Assembly: GCA_903813345.2 (NCBI GenBank)
Contig: CAIIXF020000012.1
Span: forward strand, 5,891,001 to 5,955,000
Source: Owenia fusiformis
Taxonomy: Eukaryota > Annelida > Polychaeta > Sabellida > Oweniidae
Length of the DNA: 64,000 nucleotides
Direction: 5' to 3'
Shown: piece after piece, positions 1 to 13,600 of the stretch
Layout: every line of letters starts with the position of its first letter
Numbering within the stretch: position 1 is the stretch's first letter
Notes under the pieces: generated by a model
Seen by the model: the letters and a program-made list of their open reading frames with translations, nothing else
Told to the model about the DNA's origin: nothing
Databases searched by the model: none
Position numbers and translations under genes: made by a program

Positions 1-1072
1 TTGTCAATAGAATTCAAAGAGAGATTTCTTCATTGATAAACACCGACTTGAGCGTACACAAAAGCCTCTTGACAAATAAGCCCATTAAAAACTCATTAAT
101 GACAATTAACGACACATTTTAAACACATTTGTTTAGATTTTAAATCAAACATAAGGACAATATGGACAGATTCCAGTAGGGAAGGACAATAATAGAAAAA
201 CGTTTACAAAAACCTTGTAAAAATACCAGTGGAATTTCACAAGTTTTTCAAAAGAAGTGATGTTAAATTTTAAATGTGAGATTTGATTTTGACGCCCTAG
301 TGTCTATGGATAAGAGTAAAACTTGTTACGATCGACACTTTATTTGTTACAACCATATGTCAGTTTGTGCGATGTCAACATTCCTCTGATGTCAGGACCC
401 ATTTTATATCAGTACAAACCATTTTAGAGAATGACAAGCGAATCACTGAGGGTCATGTGACACGACGTACATGTAGTCCTAAATGTACATCTTTATTTTG
501 AATAAATAATCAAAACTTCTTTGCTGCCATCTATACTATACTTTATATGATCAGGGGGAGATTTCCCATAGATGACCTTTGGTATTGGCACTTTCGCTAA
601 CCAATTTTATAAACAGGCCTCATTTTTTGCCATTGAAATGGATCTCTCAATATTAGTTTTCTAAGTGAGTATTCTCTGCAAGTTTGGATCGAATAACTTC
701 AAATGTATTACCGTAGTTTTGAAATGATGATGTTGAACTAATGTTAAACTGAAATAAACTTTACTTTGTGCATACGTAGCACGTGTTCATGATTGTTCAC
801 GTGATCACATCCTGCAATTTGATTGGACATCATATCACTGGGGAATCACCCAATACGACAGAATATGAAAGAATTATGGGAGGTTCTCACTTCTGTATAT
901 GATAGAGTAATTCAATATGGCCATATAGACAGTATTGCCATCTATACATTGCCGTATTTATTCAAAGCTATAGTGAAATATTGTATCACATAAATTAACT
1001 CATCAGAGTATGTGTGAGTCTTCCAAAATAGAGAAATACTCAGAGTGGATATTAATGTATAGCTTCACTTAC
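1..1072. other. MORC2 intron, no exon found
   Basis: AT-rich sequence lying downstream of the last visible MORC2 donor. I see no open frame with splice sites that continues the Tudor-like domain and no clear repeat family. Confidence 0.5.
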
Positions 1073-1665
1073 CATTTATCGTATTTGTCTTTTGGATAAC
1101 TATCAAACTTGACCTTCCATTTGTTGTCTTTTTTGTTGACTCGTATAACAGTGCCAGTGTGCCTGGAATGTATAAATACAGGTTAACAAAACATAAATTG
1201 TTGAAATATGCTTTTTACGCTTTTTGGGATTTTTGAGTAATTTCATTGTTTATACTTCCTTGATCCAATTTCAGCAAAGATTTGTACTTTTAATGTTATG
1301 AATGTAACATATTAAATTAATATTGCAAAGATATATGGATAGTGCACTGAAGTATGCATAGTGCACTGAAGTATGGACTGAAGTATGGATAGTGCACTGA
1401 AGTATGGACTGAAGTATGGATAGTGCACTGAAGTATGGACTGAAGTATGGATAGTGCACTGAAGTATGGATAGTGCACTGAAGTATGCACTGAAGTATGG
1501 ATAGTGCACTGAAGTATGGACTGAAGTATGGATAGTGCACTGAAGTATGGACAGAAGTATGGATAGTGCACAAAAGTATGGATTGAAGTACAGATAGTGC
1601 ACTGAAGTATGGCCTTGCTTACCATTTATTGTTGACCTTGGCCTCAACTTTTGTTCCCACTTCAC
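1073..1665 (-). CDS. MORC2: MORC2 exons 18-19: Tudor/chromo-like domain
   Basis: Exons: 1623-1665 and 1073-1162, joined in frame as [14 protein letters not shown] then [20 protein letters not shown]. This matches the human MORC2 segment in which a hydrophobic strand pattern V-x-V-x-V-N...W is followed by G-x-V and WKVKFD; this region is the chromo/Tudor-like domain. The last visible codons encode KDKYDKW, and a GTAAGT donor follows at 1067-1072. I found no convincing further exon between 1 and 1072, so the coding sequence continues outside the window. The donor of exon 18 is immediately followed by a short-unit tandem repeat (1335-1615). Confidence 0.9.
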
Positions 1666-4600
1666 CTGGAAAGACAATACAAGACAGTGTAATACATAGG
1701 TGGTAAGTTCAAGTACACCTACATGAAACATATACATATTTAACATAAAAACAAGTTTTTGAGATCAAGACAACATGCTTGAAAGAAAAAATTCAGATTT
1801 CAGTTTCACAGATATTAGATGTTTTACATACATGCTATCAAAATGGCACATATTTTTTGTATATAATCAAGTAGTCATATTGAAAAATACATGTTTTCTT
1901 GACCATTATGTACCCCACAAATATGAAATAAAAATCTGACAATTTTTGTTTGAACAGAGACAGGCAGCTATATAGTTAGAATGGTGATTGGCAAACTTAC
2001 TCTCTTCATCTTCACTCATTGTATCTGTGATGTCAGTGGTTTCCATAGAAACATCCTTATCTTCATCCATTTCATCTTCGCTTACCTATCAAAAACATAA
2101 ACAAATAGTAGCAACAGCTCAAAATTTCAGTAAAGAGTGTGTTTTATTTATGGGATGGCCAAGGTAAGTGAAAATGCTTAGAATTATAAACATGTCAAAA
2201 ACACATTATTTCAAGCAAACTGATCACTTGCAAACATAATAACTACTCTTGCTAATTATTATTATTATATCTTGGTTACCGCCATATTTGGCGAGCAATA
2301 CCTCATTGGTATATTCCGTATTTTACGTATTTTACACTCGAAGATAGAGCCAGAAACCCCTCCTTGGAGGAGCCCTGTTTTCTTTTATGTGCACAGGTAC
2401 ACAGACATACATGTACACACCACAGCCTTTTATACGAGTCGTGAACCTCTCAGTCAAACACCCAGAATTACATAACGCACAAACAAACTTGTCTGAACCG
2501 GGAATCGAACCCGGGGCCAAGCGATATTGGTAACCTTGACTCTCTTTGCCACTGAGCCATAGCGGGTGGACTAATAATGCATTGTCTGCCATAAAACATT
2601 CATAAATATCACACTTTTTATTGAAAAATTCAAAATGGCCACCTCATGCATCTGAAAAATTTCAAGTTAAATGGATAACAGGAGAAGGTAGTTTTAGTAT
2701 TGGTTTTCTCATAGCCGAGTTTGACCTAGCACATACCTCTTTTTTCTTGACTGGGACAGGTTTTGGTGTTGGTTTTCTCTTAGCTGGGCTTGGTTTCACT
2801 TCTTCTTCCTCTTCTTCTGAACTTTCTGATTCTTCTTCAGATGAAGATTCATCCATTTTACGTTTTGTTGCAGCCCCGCCTCGGCCACGAGTGCTACTTG
2901 AGGTCACCTTGGCAGACTTACTCTTTTGGGCAGCCTGTTAAAAAAGATTTGGATGTTGCGTTAGAAATATTTTGTATTATTCCTAGCTTTTTCAACTGTG
3001 TGTAATAATTTAATTTTTCTAATTCTCTCTCTCCAAATCCTCAAAAGATGCAAATGCAACTTCAAATGGATGTAAAGGTAATTTTCAAGTTGGTGTAAAA
3101 ACTGATTAAGAATTTGAAGAGAAATGTAAGGGTAATATGTGGTTACTTTGTCATGAAGCTATTTCAACTTTGGGCTATTTGGGCATTGACCCCGGAAAAG
3201 GGAATTATCTGCCATTGTCGAAGTAACCCCATGATAAAGTACAAAGAGGTTCAACGGAGCAACCTTACAAGTCTACTACTTATTCTGTTGATAGTTTATA
3301 AGTTTGTTTACTTTCTAATTAATCTAGATTTTATTGATTTTATCTTGCACCTTCTTTTTTCTTTCTCTTTCTAGGCGTTGCCTTTCCCGTTCTTTCTCCA
3401 TTCTGGCCTTTTCCCTTTCCCGCTCTCGAGCCTGTTTTTCCCGCTCTTTCGCCATTCTTGCCTTTTCCTTTTCTTTTTCAATTCTCATTCGTTCCTTTTC
3501 TCGCTCATTTTTCAAACGTATTCTTTCTCTTTCTTTTTCTTTCTCTCGTCTTTCTAATTCTCTCTGCTGTTCCTCCTCTTGTCTTTCTTTTTCTCTCTGT
3601 TTTTCTTCTTCCATTTTCTTAGCTTGTCGTGAGGAATGGACAGTTTGTTTATTCTAAAATATATCGATGGCTTTATTTAAAATTCATTCAGTAAAGTGAC
3701 AGGAAAGTAGCTATCATTTATATTTTGGGGGAGCCAATGCAAAAATATGGTGCCATATGGTACAGTTGACAAAAGCTGAACCATACAGTACCATGAACAC
3801 CGTACAGCACCATAATTGAATGGTACAGTACAGTACTATATTCTTAACTTACCATACAGCACCGTGGTTGACATCATAAATCTAGCCAAAATACCCTAGT
3901 TTCTTGGTTCACCAAAAGCAGTCAAAATTTATTGGAAAAAGTCTATTGAACATTATAATGGTTAAATCCTCTACTTACTGCCATTTTTTCAAGCTCTTGT
4001 TGTTTTTTCTTAATTTCTTCTTCGAGATCTTTTGCTTTGTCTTCTTTGCTTTTAATTTCCTTCTTCAGTACACCTTCGTTTATGTTGAGCCGTTGCTCTG
4101 CTGTAGCACACCTGAAAACATAAAGAACACATTCCAATTTATATAAAGCACACATTCCAATTCACATAAAGAACACATTCCAATTCATACAAAACACACA
4201 TTCCAATTCATTTCTACCACCATGGCACCCATTTTTAGCTCAGCACTTATTTTTTCCTTCTATAATGTGTTAAAGCTCTCCAGTTTTTTTTGTCAGAGAC
4301 TTATTTTCATGAAAAGTTTAGACCCTCAAAAACTGAAAAAAGCAATATTGCTTAAATTGACTGAAGACCAAACAAAACTCAAGGGAGAATATATAAGTAC
4401 ATGTAGACAAAAGTTTAATGAACAGCATCCATAAAAATGTTGGTGATATAAAACTAACTTGAGGGTGTTCATATTTGAAAACATTTTAAATCATTCAAGT
4501 TTCTGACTATGGCCAAAACGAAATGACAACTTACGTGTTATGCTGAGGATCTGTATTGTCTGTACATTCCCAGTCATCAGGGAAATCTTTACCTATATTG

Positions 4601-7600
4601 CTGGCAGAGAATGGCAACATTCGCCACTTAAGACACATGTCTGGAATGAAATATAGAGAATACATAGAGGCATAAATGCAGCAGATTCTGACTTTTAGTG
4701 TATGTTAATTGTAATCCAGTTTACAACTTTTCTGAATTTCACAAACTTAAAATCCCTGACTTAACAGAATTCTCAAATTTCCATAGCATTTAGTCTTTTT
4801 TAAGGGAACTCCTTGACTTTTTCAGGTCGAGAAAATCATTTTATTTTGTTTTCCCTCACCATGGCAACCCTGTAAACAGAACTATCACTTCAATTATCAA
4901 TCATGCTACAATGATAAGCTCACCACACTGTAAGGTAATGTTCATCTGCATTGCTCTCTTTTTGAGGAACTTGGAGTCTTGTGAGGGGTTGTCTTTCCAG
5001 TTACTGCTCACATAGCCAAAGTTGGTCCAGAATGTTGTCACCCCTTGCTGGGCTAAAATAGAATGGTCCAATTATAATTAAAAAATATGAAATGGTCCAA
5101 TTATGATTTAAAACTTTGAGGGAACAGTCCAAATAAATTGGCACCAAGAGAATTAATAACTAGAACTGTTTGCTTGTATTCCTTTGTTCATTTGAGATCA
5201 TCAGGGAGTTTAAAATAAATTTATATTCACTTCTTTTTAAACCCAGTTTCTTTGTCACTAGGTGTAAATATTAATAAATGATATGAATGTGAGTAGGTGT
5301 GGAATAACCAATAACACTAAAATATCCAGTGATTTTAATACTATAAATGCTGGTTATTATGAGACTAATATTGGTATAATCATGGATTAAATTTTTACCC
5401 TTCGACTCACATATTTAAATAATGTAATGTAATATACCAATCTCTCACCTATTCCTATGTCTTTCCAATACTGAACCATATGCTCCCCAAGAGCCTTTAA
5501 TAAATGTCGATACTCTTTGGCGTCTGCAAAATCCTGCTTATTATGTGTTGGCTCTAATACCAAATATGGCACATCAACGATCCCGACAACTCCACTACAG
5601 AATACACCGCCGTCAGCTTGTGGCCCAACCTAATGAATGAAGATGATATTTTTATCATGTATTTTCAAAAATGACAGTGAACGTATCACATTTAGAGCAA
5701 AAGGGTCACACACTTTTGACAATTATTTTCAACAAGGCACAGACGTGAACAATATCGTACCTAAAACACAGCATTGTGGTCTTGTTGACCAAGAAAGCAA
5801 GATGGCCGCAGAAAAGTTAATCAGCTCTAGAACTTATCACTGTGTAACATATGTAAAAATTTGAACGGTTTGGCTGGAAACCTGTAGACAACTCTTGAAA
5901 GTGAAGATTTTAGGACGGAAAATCCAAAATGGCCACCTTAAAATTTACCCAGAATCCCCAAAAACCAATCAGTTCTTGACGTTGATATGTAGAAACATCC
6001 CTGAAAATTTCAGATGAATCCCTCAAATGGTTTTGCTGAAAATCTGTAGACAAGTCTTGAAAGTGAAGATTTTAGGACAGAAAATCCAAAATGGCCACCT
6101 TAAAATTTAACCAGAATGCCCAAAAACTAATCAGTTCTTGATGTTGATATGTAGAAACATCCCTGAAAATTTCAGATGAATCCCTCAAAAGGTTTGGCTG
6201 GAAACCTGTAGACAAGTCTTGAAAGTGAAGCTTTTAGGACGGAAAATCCAAAATGGCCACCTTAAAATTTACCCAGAATGCCCAAAAACTAATCAGTTCT
6301 TGACGTTGGTATGTAGAAACATCCCTGAAAATTTCAGATGAATCCCTCAAATGGTTTGGCTGAAAACCTGTAGACCAGTCTTGAAAGTGAAGATTTTAGG
6401 ACGGAAAATCCAAAATGGCCACCTTAAAATTTACCCAGAATGCCCAAAAACTAATCAATTCTTGACGTTGATATGTAGAAACATCCCTGAAAATTTCAGA
6501 TGAATCCCTCAAATGGTTTGGCTGGGAACCTGTAGACAAGTCTTGAAAGTGAAGATTTTAGGACGGAAAATCAAAAATGGCCACCTCAAGATTTACCCAG
6601 AATGCCCAAAAACTAATCAGTTCTTGACGTTGATATGTAGAAACATCCCTGAAAATTTCAGATGAATCCCTCAAATGGTTTGGCTGGAAACCTGTAGACA
6701 AGTCTTGAAAGTGAAGATTTTAGGACGGAAAATCCAAAATGGCCACCTTAAGATTTACCCAGAATGCCCAAAAACTAATCAGTTCTTGACGTTGATATGT
6801 AGAAACATCCCTGAAAATTTCAGATGAATCCCTCAAATGGTTTGGCTGGAAACCTGTAGACAAGTCTTGAAAGTGAAGATTTTAGGACGGAAAATCCAAA
6901 ATGGCCACCTTAAGATTTACCCAGAATGCCCAAAAACTAATCAGTTCTTGATGTTGATATGTAGAAAAATCCCTGAAAATTTCAGATAAATCCCTCAAAT
7001 GGTTTGGGACGCCGCCCGCCCGCCGCCCGCCCGTCAAGCTGACTACAATATCGTACCTTTTTTTAGGTACGATAAAAAACATCAACGATGCAATCGCAAC
7101 GAAATTGAACATGAAAATATTTGACAGGTATATAGTATCACAGAAAATTAAGTGAGTGGCCTTCATTGTGCCATCGACAGGTGTCTCAGATCTGCATATT
7201 TCACCTCATAATCTCAATGAATCTAAAGGACACCACTTGTCTTCCCATCATGATGAAAATCAATTTGTACCCTGTTAAAATGATCAAATATTAGCATGCA
7301 AAATAGGTCAACTTTGAATTTGACAAAACTTCGAAAAAACAATCTGGAAATCTGATGAATTAATGATCCCATACATTTATTAAATCAAGTATTAACATGC
7401 AAAATATCACAACCTGCCATTTGTTACAGACACAGACTGCCAAACACTAACCACCGAATGCCAAATAACAACCACCGAATGCCGACTACCAAACACCTTC
7501 CTAAAAAAGTTGAAGACTACAACAATATGTTACCATGGAGACATAAAAATTGTGATCCTGTCTATCATACAATAGAAAAACAAAAACCTTCATAAATATT

Positions 7601-10600
7601 AGAAACATAAATATTTAACAAGTTAATATTTAATATTATAGTTTATATTCATTGGTAATTATATCCCTACATCCAGGTATCATAATGTGATGTTTCACTG
7701 TGGGGGTTATTGTCTTTCTATCTTATACTTAAAAATCCATTTTGGTAATGCTTTATTCCTGTTTTAGACTTTAAAAGTGATTTTCAGACATTTTAAATCA
7801 TCTCCAGTGTCTAAATTTCCTGTTGATGCTTTAATATCACACGTACTGTAATCCATTAAATCTATGAAAATGACCTTGTATCATACAAATTCATGGGTCA
7901 TTATTATTCACCATATAAATGTGGGCAGCAATTACATCATATTCATACATTAAATATATCAGGGATGTAGTCAATTTGTTAACAGATTTGGAAGAATGAT
8001 GTTGATTTTCTGAGAGGACCTACATGATATCTTAAATGCAAAATATTGATTTTTGCATTGGAAATATATGTGAATCAACATCTCTTTTGCTCCAGTAATA
8101 GGGGAGGGGTTAAACAATAACAAAAAAATTAATTTAATGAGGAACTTAACAAAAAAAGAAATAACAAATACGCAAACTTTGAAAATACAAAAACAAGAAC
8201 ATCAGAAAAATCACAAATAAGCAAAACTTGAAAAGACAATAGGAATTTATCAGAAGAATTAGAAATAGGCAAAACTGAATAGTTCAATACGACTTATACC
8301 AGAAATATTACACATATTATAAGCAAAATTAGAAAATAAAATACGAGCACATTAGAGAATCATAAATAGGAAAAAATTACACTATTATATGAAAAAAGCA
8401 CAATATGGCACCAAATATGGGCATGAATTATCAAAATACCAAATCGCTGAAAAGGACTTGGTTGGATGACATATTGTTCGTCATATTTGGAATTCTAGTC
8501 TGTATCTCTAGTGGAGCTGCCATTATAATCCCAGTGATCCATTCACGACCAGGGCTACACGATATCTTCAACCTTACGAAAGACAACACAGATACCATGT
8601 TGTTAATGCTAGTATTTGGTCAATGCACGGCAAACATGATTGCGGGAATTGTGCAACATCGCTATGGTTCAAAATGGACAACAGCGATTGGTTGCGTCAC
8701 AAGCGCTATTGGATACTTGTTATTGTGGGGGAGTTGCGAGACAATAGAATTCCATAAAGACCACCCTTGGCTGTTGATTCTGTATACAGCCATTATTGGG
8801 CATGGTTCTATGTATCCCATAATAGCCATGCTGGCTAGAGGTCTGGGTGAGTAAAATTAATGTACCACCATGTCCAAAGGCAGAGCATTTATGTGTTATG
8901 ATGCAATTAGCATACCTGTATATCACAACTTGTTATTGTTGAAAAAACAAAACTAAACTCCCGCTCCATAATTGGATGAACGTATATGATAACATGTATG
9001 TGTTTTACTTTTGTGAGTTTAACAAGAACATATCAAGTATGACTAATTCAACATGTTTACTTTTTTCAGTCAGTTTCAAGAATAAAGCGAGACTTGTATC
9101 TGTAGTAGAAAACATATACCAGAGAAGTCCATTCCTTCTTATAATCCTCTTCAGCGAAATTACAACATCAGGTTACGTCACTCAACAGGTCAACTTCAAC
9201 ATAAAGCAATACCAAAATTTCGTACTGGGTTTGTTGCTTTTATCTACCTTATCAAGTCTTATGTTTATACTAATGCTGATATTTACAAAAGAGGATGGCT
9301 ACGAGCGGTTAGAAGATGATGATGATGGTGGTGATGCTATAAGAATGGCTCCTTATGGGGGTTTGACTAAGAACATGTATTCCGCAAACAAAACAGAAGG
9401 ACAACCTCTGATGAGCATGAGAGAACAAGAGTTGAGTAAATCGGACAAAAATAAAATCCTGATCCGAAGTAGGTCTTGGTATAACGATGTTCCAATTTTA
9501 TCTGATGTTTTTATTTTAGTGATGTTCATGATGGCGTTCTTGGGTGGAGTGACATCTATAGTGTACTTTCATTTCCTTACTACCTTGATTATAGTTTCCG
9601 CAGGTCAAATGGACCATACACGAGTGTTATATATATTGTTTACTGTTGTAGGGCTTGTCTCACATTACATATGGCTTTTGGCCGGTTGTCTAAAGGGCAA
9701 AGTTTCCCGAGACACGATTCTCATATGTTGCAATGTTTTACTAGTAATTTCTCAGATCGTCATGGTAACGGTAGAGCAAACCTTTGCTGTTTTGATTATC
9801 GTGATCATTTTGTTTAATCTCGGGAACTCCACACTGCGTGTCTTTTCTCCCGTTATAATCTACGAGAAATATGGGTTGGATAGGTTTGCGTTGCTATGGG
9901 GATTCATCAGTGGTTTTGAAAAAATAATCTCAATATTATTCCTGATCATTTATGAACGTGTGTACATGTTTAATGCCTGGCATACAAACACCATATCTGA
10001 CATCAATATCAAAAATGTGTCAATGTACAATACCAATGTGTCACTACACAATACCAATGTGTCACTCTACAATACCAATGTGTCATTGGACAATGTCACT
10101 CTGTTCAATGATCCCAAAGATCAATGCTTTGGCTCACAATGTACAATGTTAACCTTTATTTCAACATCCATAATAAGTTTCTGTGGACTTCTAGTCAGTT
10201 TTGTTCTATTAGAGTCAAACAAGGAATAGCCAATCAGGAGTAAGATAACATTGTTGTTGAGTAAATAATGAATAGCCAATCAGGAAAAAAGATTACAATG
10301 TGGTCAAGTAATTAAGGATTAGCCAATCAGGTATAAGGTTACAACATGGACAAATAGACAAGGAATAGCCAATCAGAAGTAAGATTATGTGGTCAGGTGA
10401 CTAAAGATTACCCAATCAGGTGTAAAGTTACAATATGAAGATGTAGACAAGGAATAGCCAAAGATTACAATGTGGTCAAGAAAAAAATGACAAGCCAATG
10501 AGAAGTAATATTTCATTGTGGTAAAGTAGATTAGGATTAGTCAATCAAGAGTAATCTTACACCATGGACAAGCACATATTAAATGGGTTCAAGCAACAAA

Positions 10601-13600
10601 AAGATTTTGATAATCCGTTTGAAACTGTCATGTCTAGTAAAATCTCTGACGTCAACTTACAATTTGTACATCAATCTTTCAAAATTTAGAAAATGATAAT
10701 ATTATGTACAAATGTTTTAAAAAAATGTATTATGGATACAAGACACTGATGTTCTGTATGTGAATCTGACGTAAAGTAGTATCCTAGAATCCTAGTATGT
10801 AGTTGTAGTCTCTTTGGTATATGTCATTTATATGACATAATTTTCGAGTTAATAGAAGATTAGGGGAAGGGTGAATTAAAACATACCATTAGTATTTAAA
10901 AAAAAATTGACAAATTCTCTAAATAATCTTACCTTTTGGTACATTTTTATTAAACGGCTGCAGTTATAGACAAATACGCCATCTTGGTTGCGATTGTCCA
11001 GGTTTACTCCGAATATAAAGTTGAGAATTTTAGGGTCCTTTAGAGTTCTAGAAGAGATGAATAAAACGATTAATTTAATTGGATAATGATTTTCATGGGT
11101 AAGTTTAATTACTAATACCAATCTTCACAATATGAAAAAATAAAAATGGAGAAAAATAACTGTTGTGAAAAAGAGCCGTCATTTTGTAAAGATGGGGCTA
11201 AAGGACAATTCTCGGTTTGGAGAACGAAGTTCATCAATCTAAATGAGCATTATCCCTGCTTCGAACAAATTTGATTTTTTTACATAATATAGATTTGAAT
11301 GTCTTCTTTTGAATAGTCATAATTTAATTTGGGTAATATTTCTAGATTTTTTTCGCAAAAAAATATTAGCGCAGTACACTGATGAACTTCATTCCCCAAA
11401 TCGAGACTTGTATTTTATTGAATCGGTCTAATTGACCGTTATCCCTGCTTCAGACCAATTTGTTATTTGTACATCTTGTAGATTTAAATGTCCTCTTTTG
11501 AATATTCATAGTTTAATTTGGGTAATATTTCTATATTTTTCATGAAAAAGATTATTAGCCCAGGAGACTGTTCTCCAAACTGAGAATCGTCCTTTTCATT
11601 GGTCTAAAATAAATCATGGATGATAACATTTCACAGCTAAATGGTCTGAAATGACGCAACAGCGAGTAAATAAATATATTTACATATACCACTTTTAATA
11701 TGTATTATATCCAGGAATTTGAAATTATATTGTACATGTATATATAAGAAAATAAAATGTTAGATATTATCGAAACATTATTACATTTTCCTTATATGGA
11801 ATTCCTTATTTGGTATAGGCTGTTCTTATACAGAGTAAAAGAGAGGGAGAGAGAGAGGAATACCCCAGAATTCATAGATGCCCATAACTCCATATAAATA
11901 TGAACTCTGGTATATAACCTCCTCTTACACAGTTAATACGAGCAGCATAACATTTTATGACTTCAAAAACCAGACATGACTCCATATGGGGTAAACTGTA
12001 TATATTCTATTTTCGAATGGGAAATTACATTGATGGACTCATGAACATGACCCAATTAAAGGTTTTGATGATGCAATATGCCAGATCACCAAAAATACAA
12101 AGACAATATTATTAATTTTGGAGTAATTTTCATTTTGTATGAACATCAATAAATGACATTCTCTATGTTGTGGGGAAATTCAGAAAAATATACAAATCAT
12201 GTATAAAACTTTCTATGTAATACTTTTTTGGAAAATAAATAGTTTCTAAAATCACAATGTAATCTTACTTTGCTTTGCGTTCAGCCATATTTTTCTTGAA
12301 GTTAGCATCAGCCCTAAGCTCAGACGCAGCAGCCTGCAGTTTACGCAATTCTGTTGTCTGTGCCTTGGTCATCTTGCCAGACTTTTCAAGTTGTGTCTCG
12401 AGGTTTTTGGCTTTACTCTCAGCCTCCCTGGCCTTAGCATCAGCTATAATAGTAACGAAAATATGGGAAAGGTACGAAAAATAGTAGAAAGGGAAAAAAA
12501 TTATACCCGTCATATGGAATCTCACCTACAGTTTTCATGGTTTTAATGGCCGATTAATCTTACAATGAAACAGACAAACAATTAAGTGCTTTGCCATTTT
12601 TCAAGCATCACTATCACAATCAAAAATCAAACAAAAATCAACAATGACTGAAGAACATTTCAAACAGATGCTCACTATTCCCTTCTGATCATTCATGAAC
12701 ATATAGAGGTAATCATCCATTCAAATCCCTGTTTCTCAAGTTAAGGTGTGGTTATTAATACTATGGGACACCCATTTGTTTCATTGTATTGCCCTTTGTG
12801 TTTTCACATTACATTATTTAAGCTATTGTTGGTCAGAGTTGAAAATCTACTAACCAATTCTTGATGCATCTTTTGCTTTTTGTGTTTCACTCTCTGCACG
12901 TGACTTAAACCTACTAGAGGAAAACTTGTACAGTCGTGGCTTGTACAGTGTATTTGCTAAACGTTTTGTTCGTACTTTCTTCCCTTGTATAAATATCCTC
13001 ATACGGGGGTCAACATATAACAGGGCTGTGTAGGCGCGGAATGACCTCCTTTCGGGCATAAGTCTGAAACATACAAACATGAGCATTATAAATTGATTGA
13101 CGTAAGCAGAGTAGAACAAGGCATTAACATGCAAAATGTCCCCAGCTACTATTTTTACAGACACCGAACACTAGACGCCAACCGCCGTCACAAAAATGGA
13201 GATCATAACAATATGTCACTACTTTGTCACTACTAGACAACAGAAACGCCATGGCATAACTAATCCCATTGAAAAATCTTGTCAAGAGGCAGTAGTATTA
13301 CATTGAATTGCTTTCAAATTTTGAAATGGCTGTCCTATTGAGGAAGCAGTCTAAATATGGCATATTTCCTAATATTTCCCAAATGGCCATGATATTTGAC
13401 AAATTGATAAATGAAAAAAATGTATTTACATGTTTGCGTGAGACTCCCGTGAGAAAGTATGGTGATTTTGACAAAATAAAATTGGGGTTTCAAATTCCCT
13501 AGGGGGAAAACCTAGTGAGTCAGTTTCCCCGCCTCAGAAATAATAGCTGGTAATAATTGTGGTCAAATATAGTCAAAATTCCTCTTGTTGAATTCCTGAC

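Noticed and set aside
1271-1746. Minus-strand open frames rich in YFSALSILQ repeats
   Set aside because: Products of the short tandem repeat at 1335-1616; no splice or family support apart from exon 18 itself.
2490-2575. Working tRNA gene
   Set aside because: Followed by a SINE body and TAA tail, and the anticodon arm does not fold.
3334-3657. Plus-strand open frame rich in Phe and Ser
   Set aside because: Antisense of MORC2 exon 15; its composition is the mirror of the Glu/Lys/Arg codons.
8976-9069. Upstream extension of the nested gene's second exon
   Set aside because: The open frame continues left of 9070, but a good acceptor at 9069 and phase closure with exon 1 show that this part is intron.
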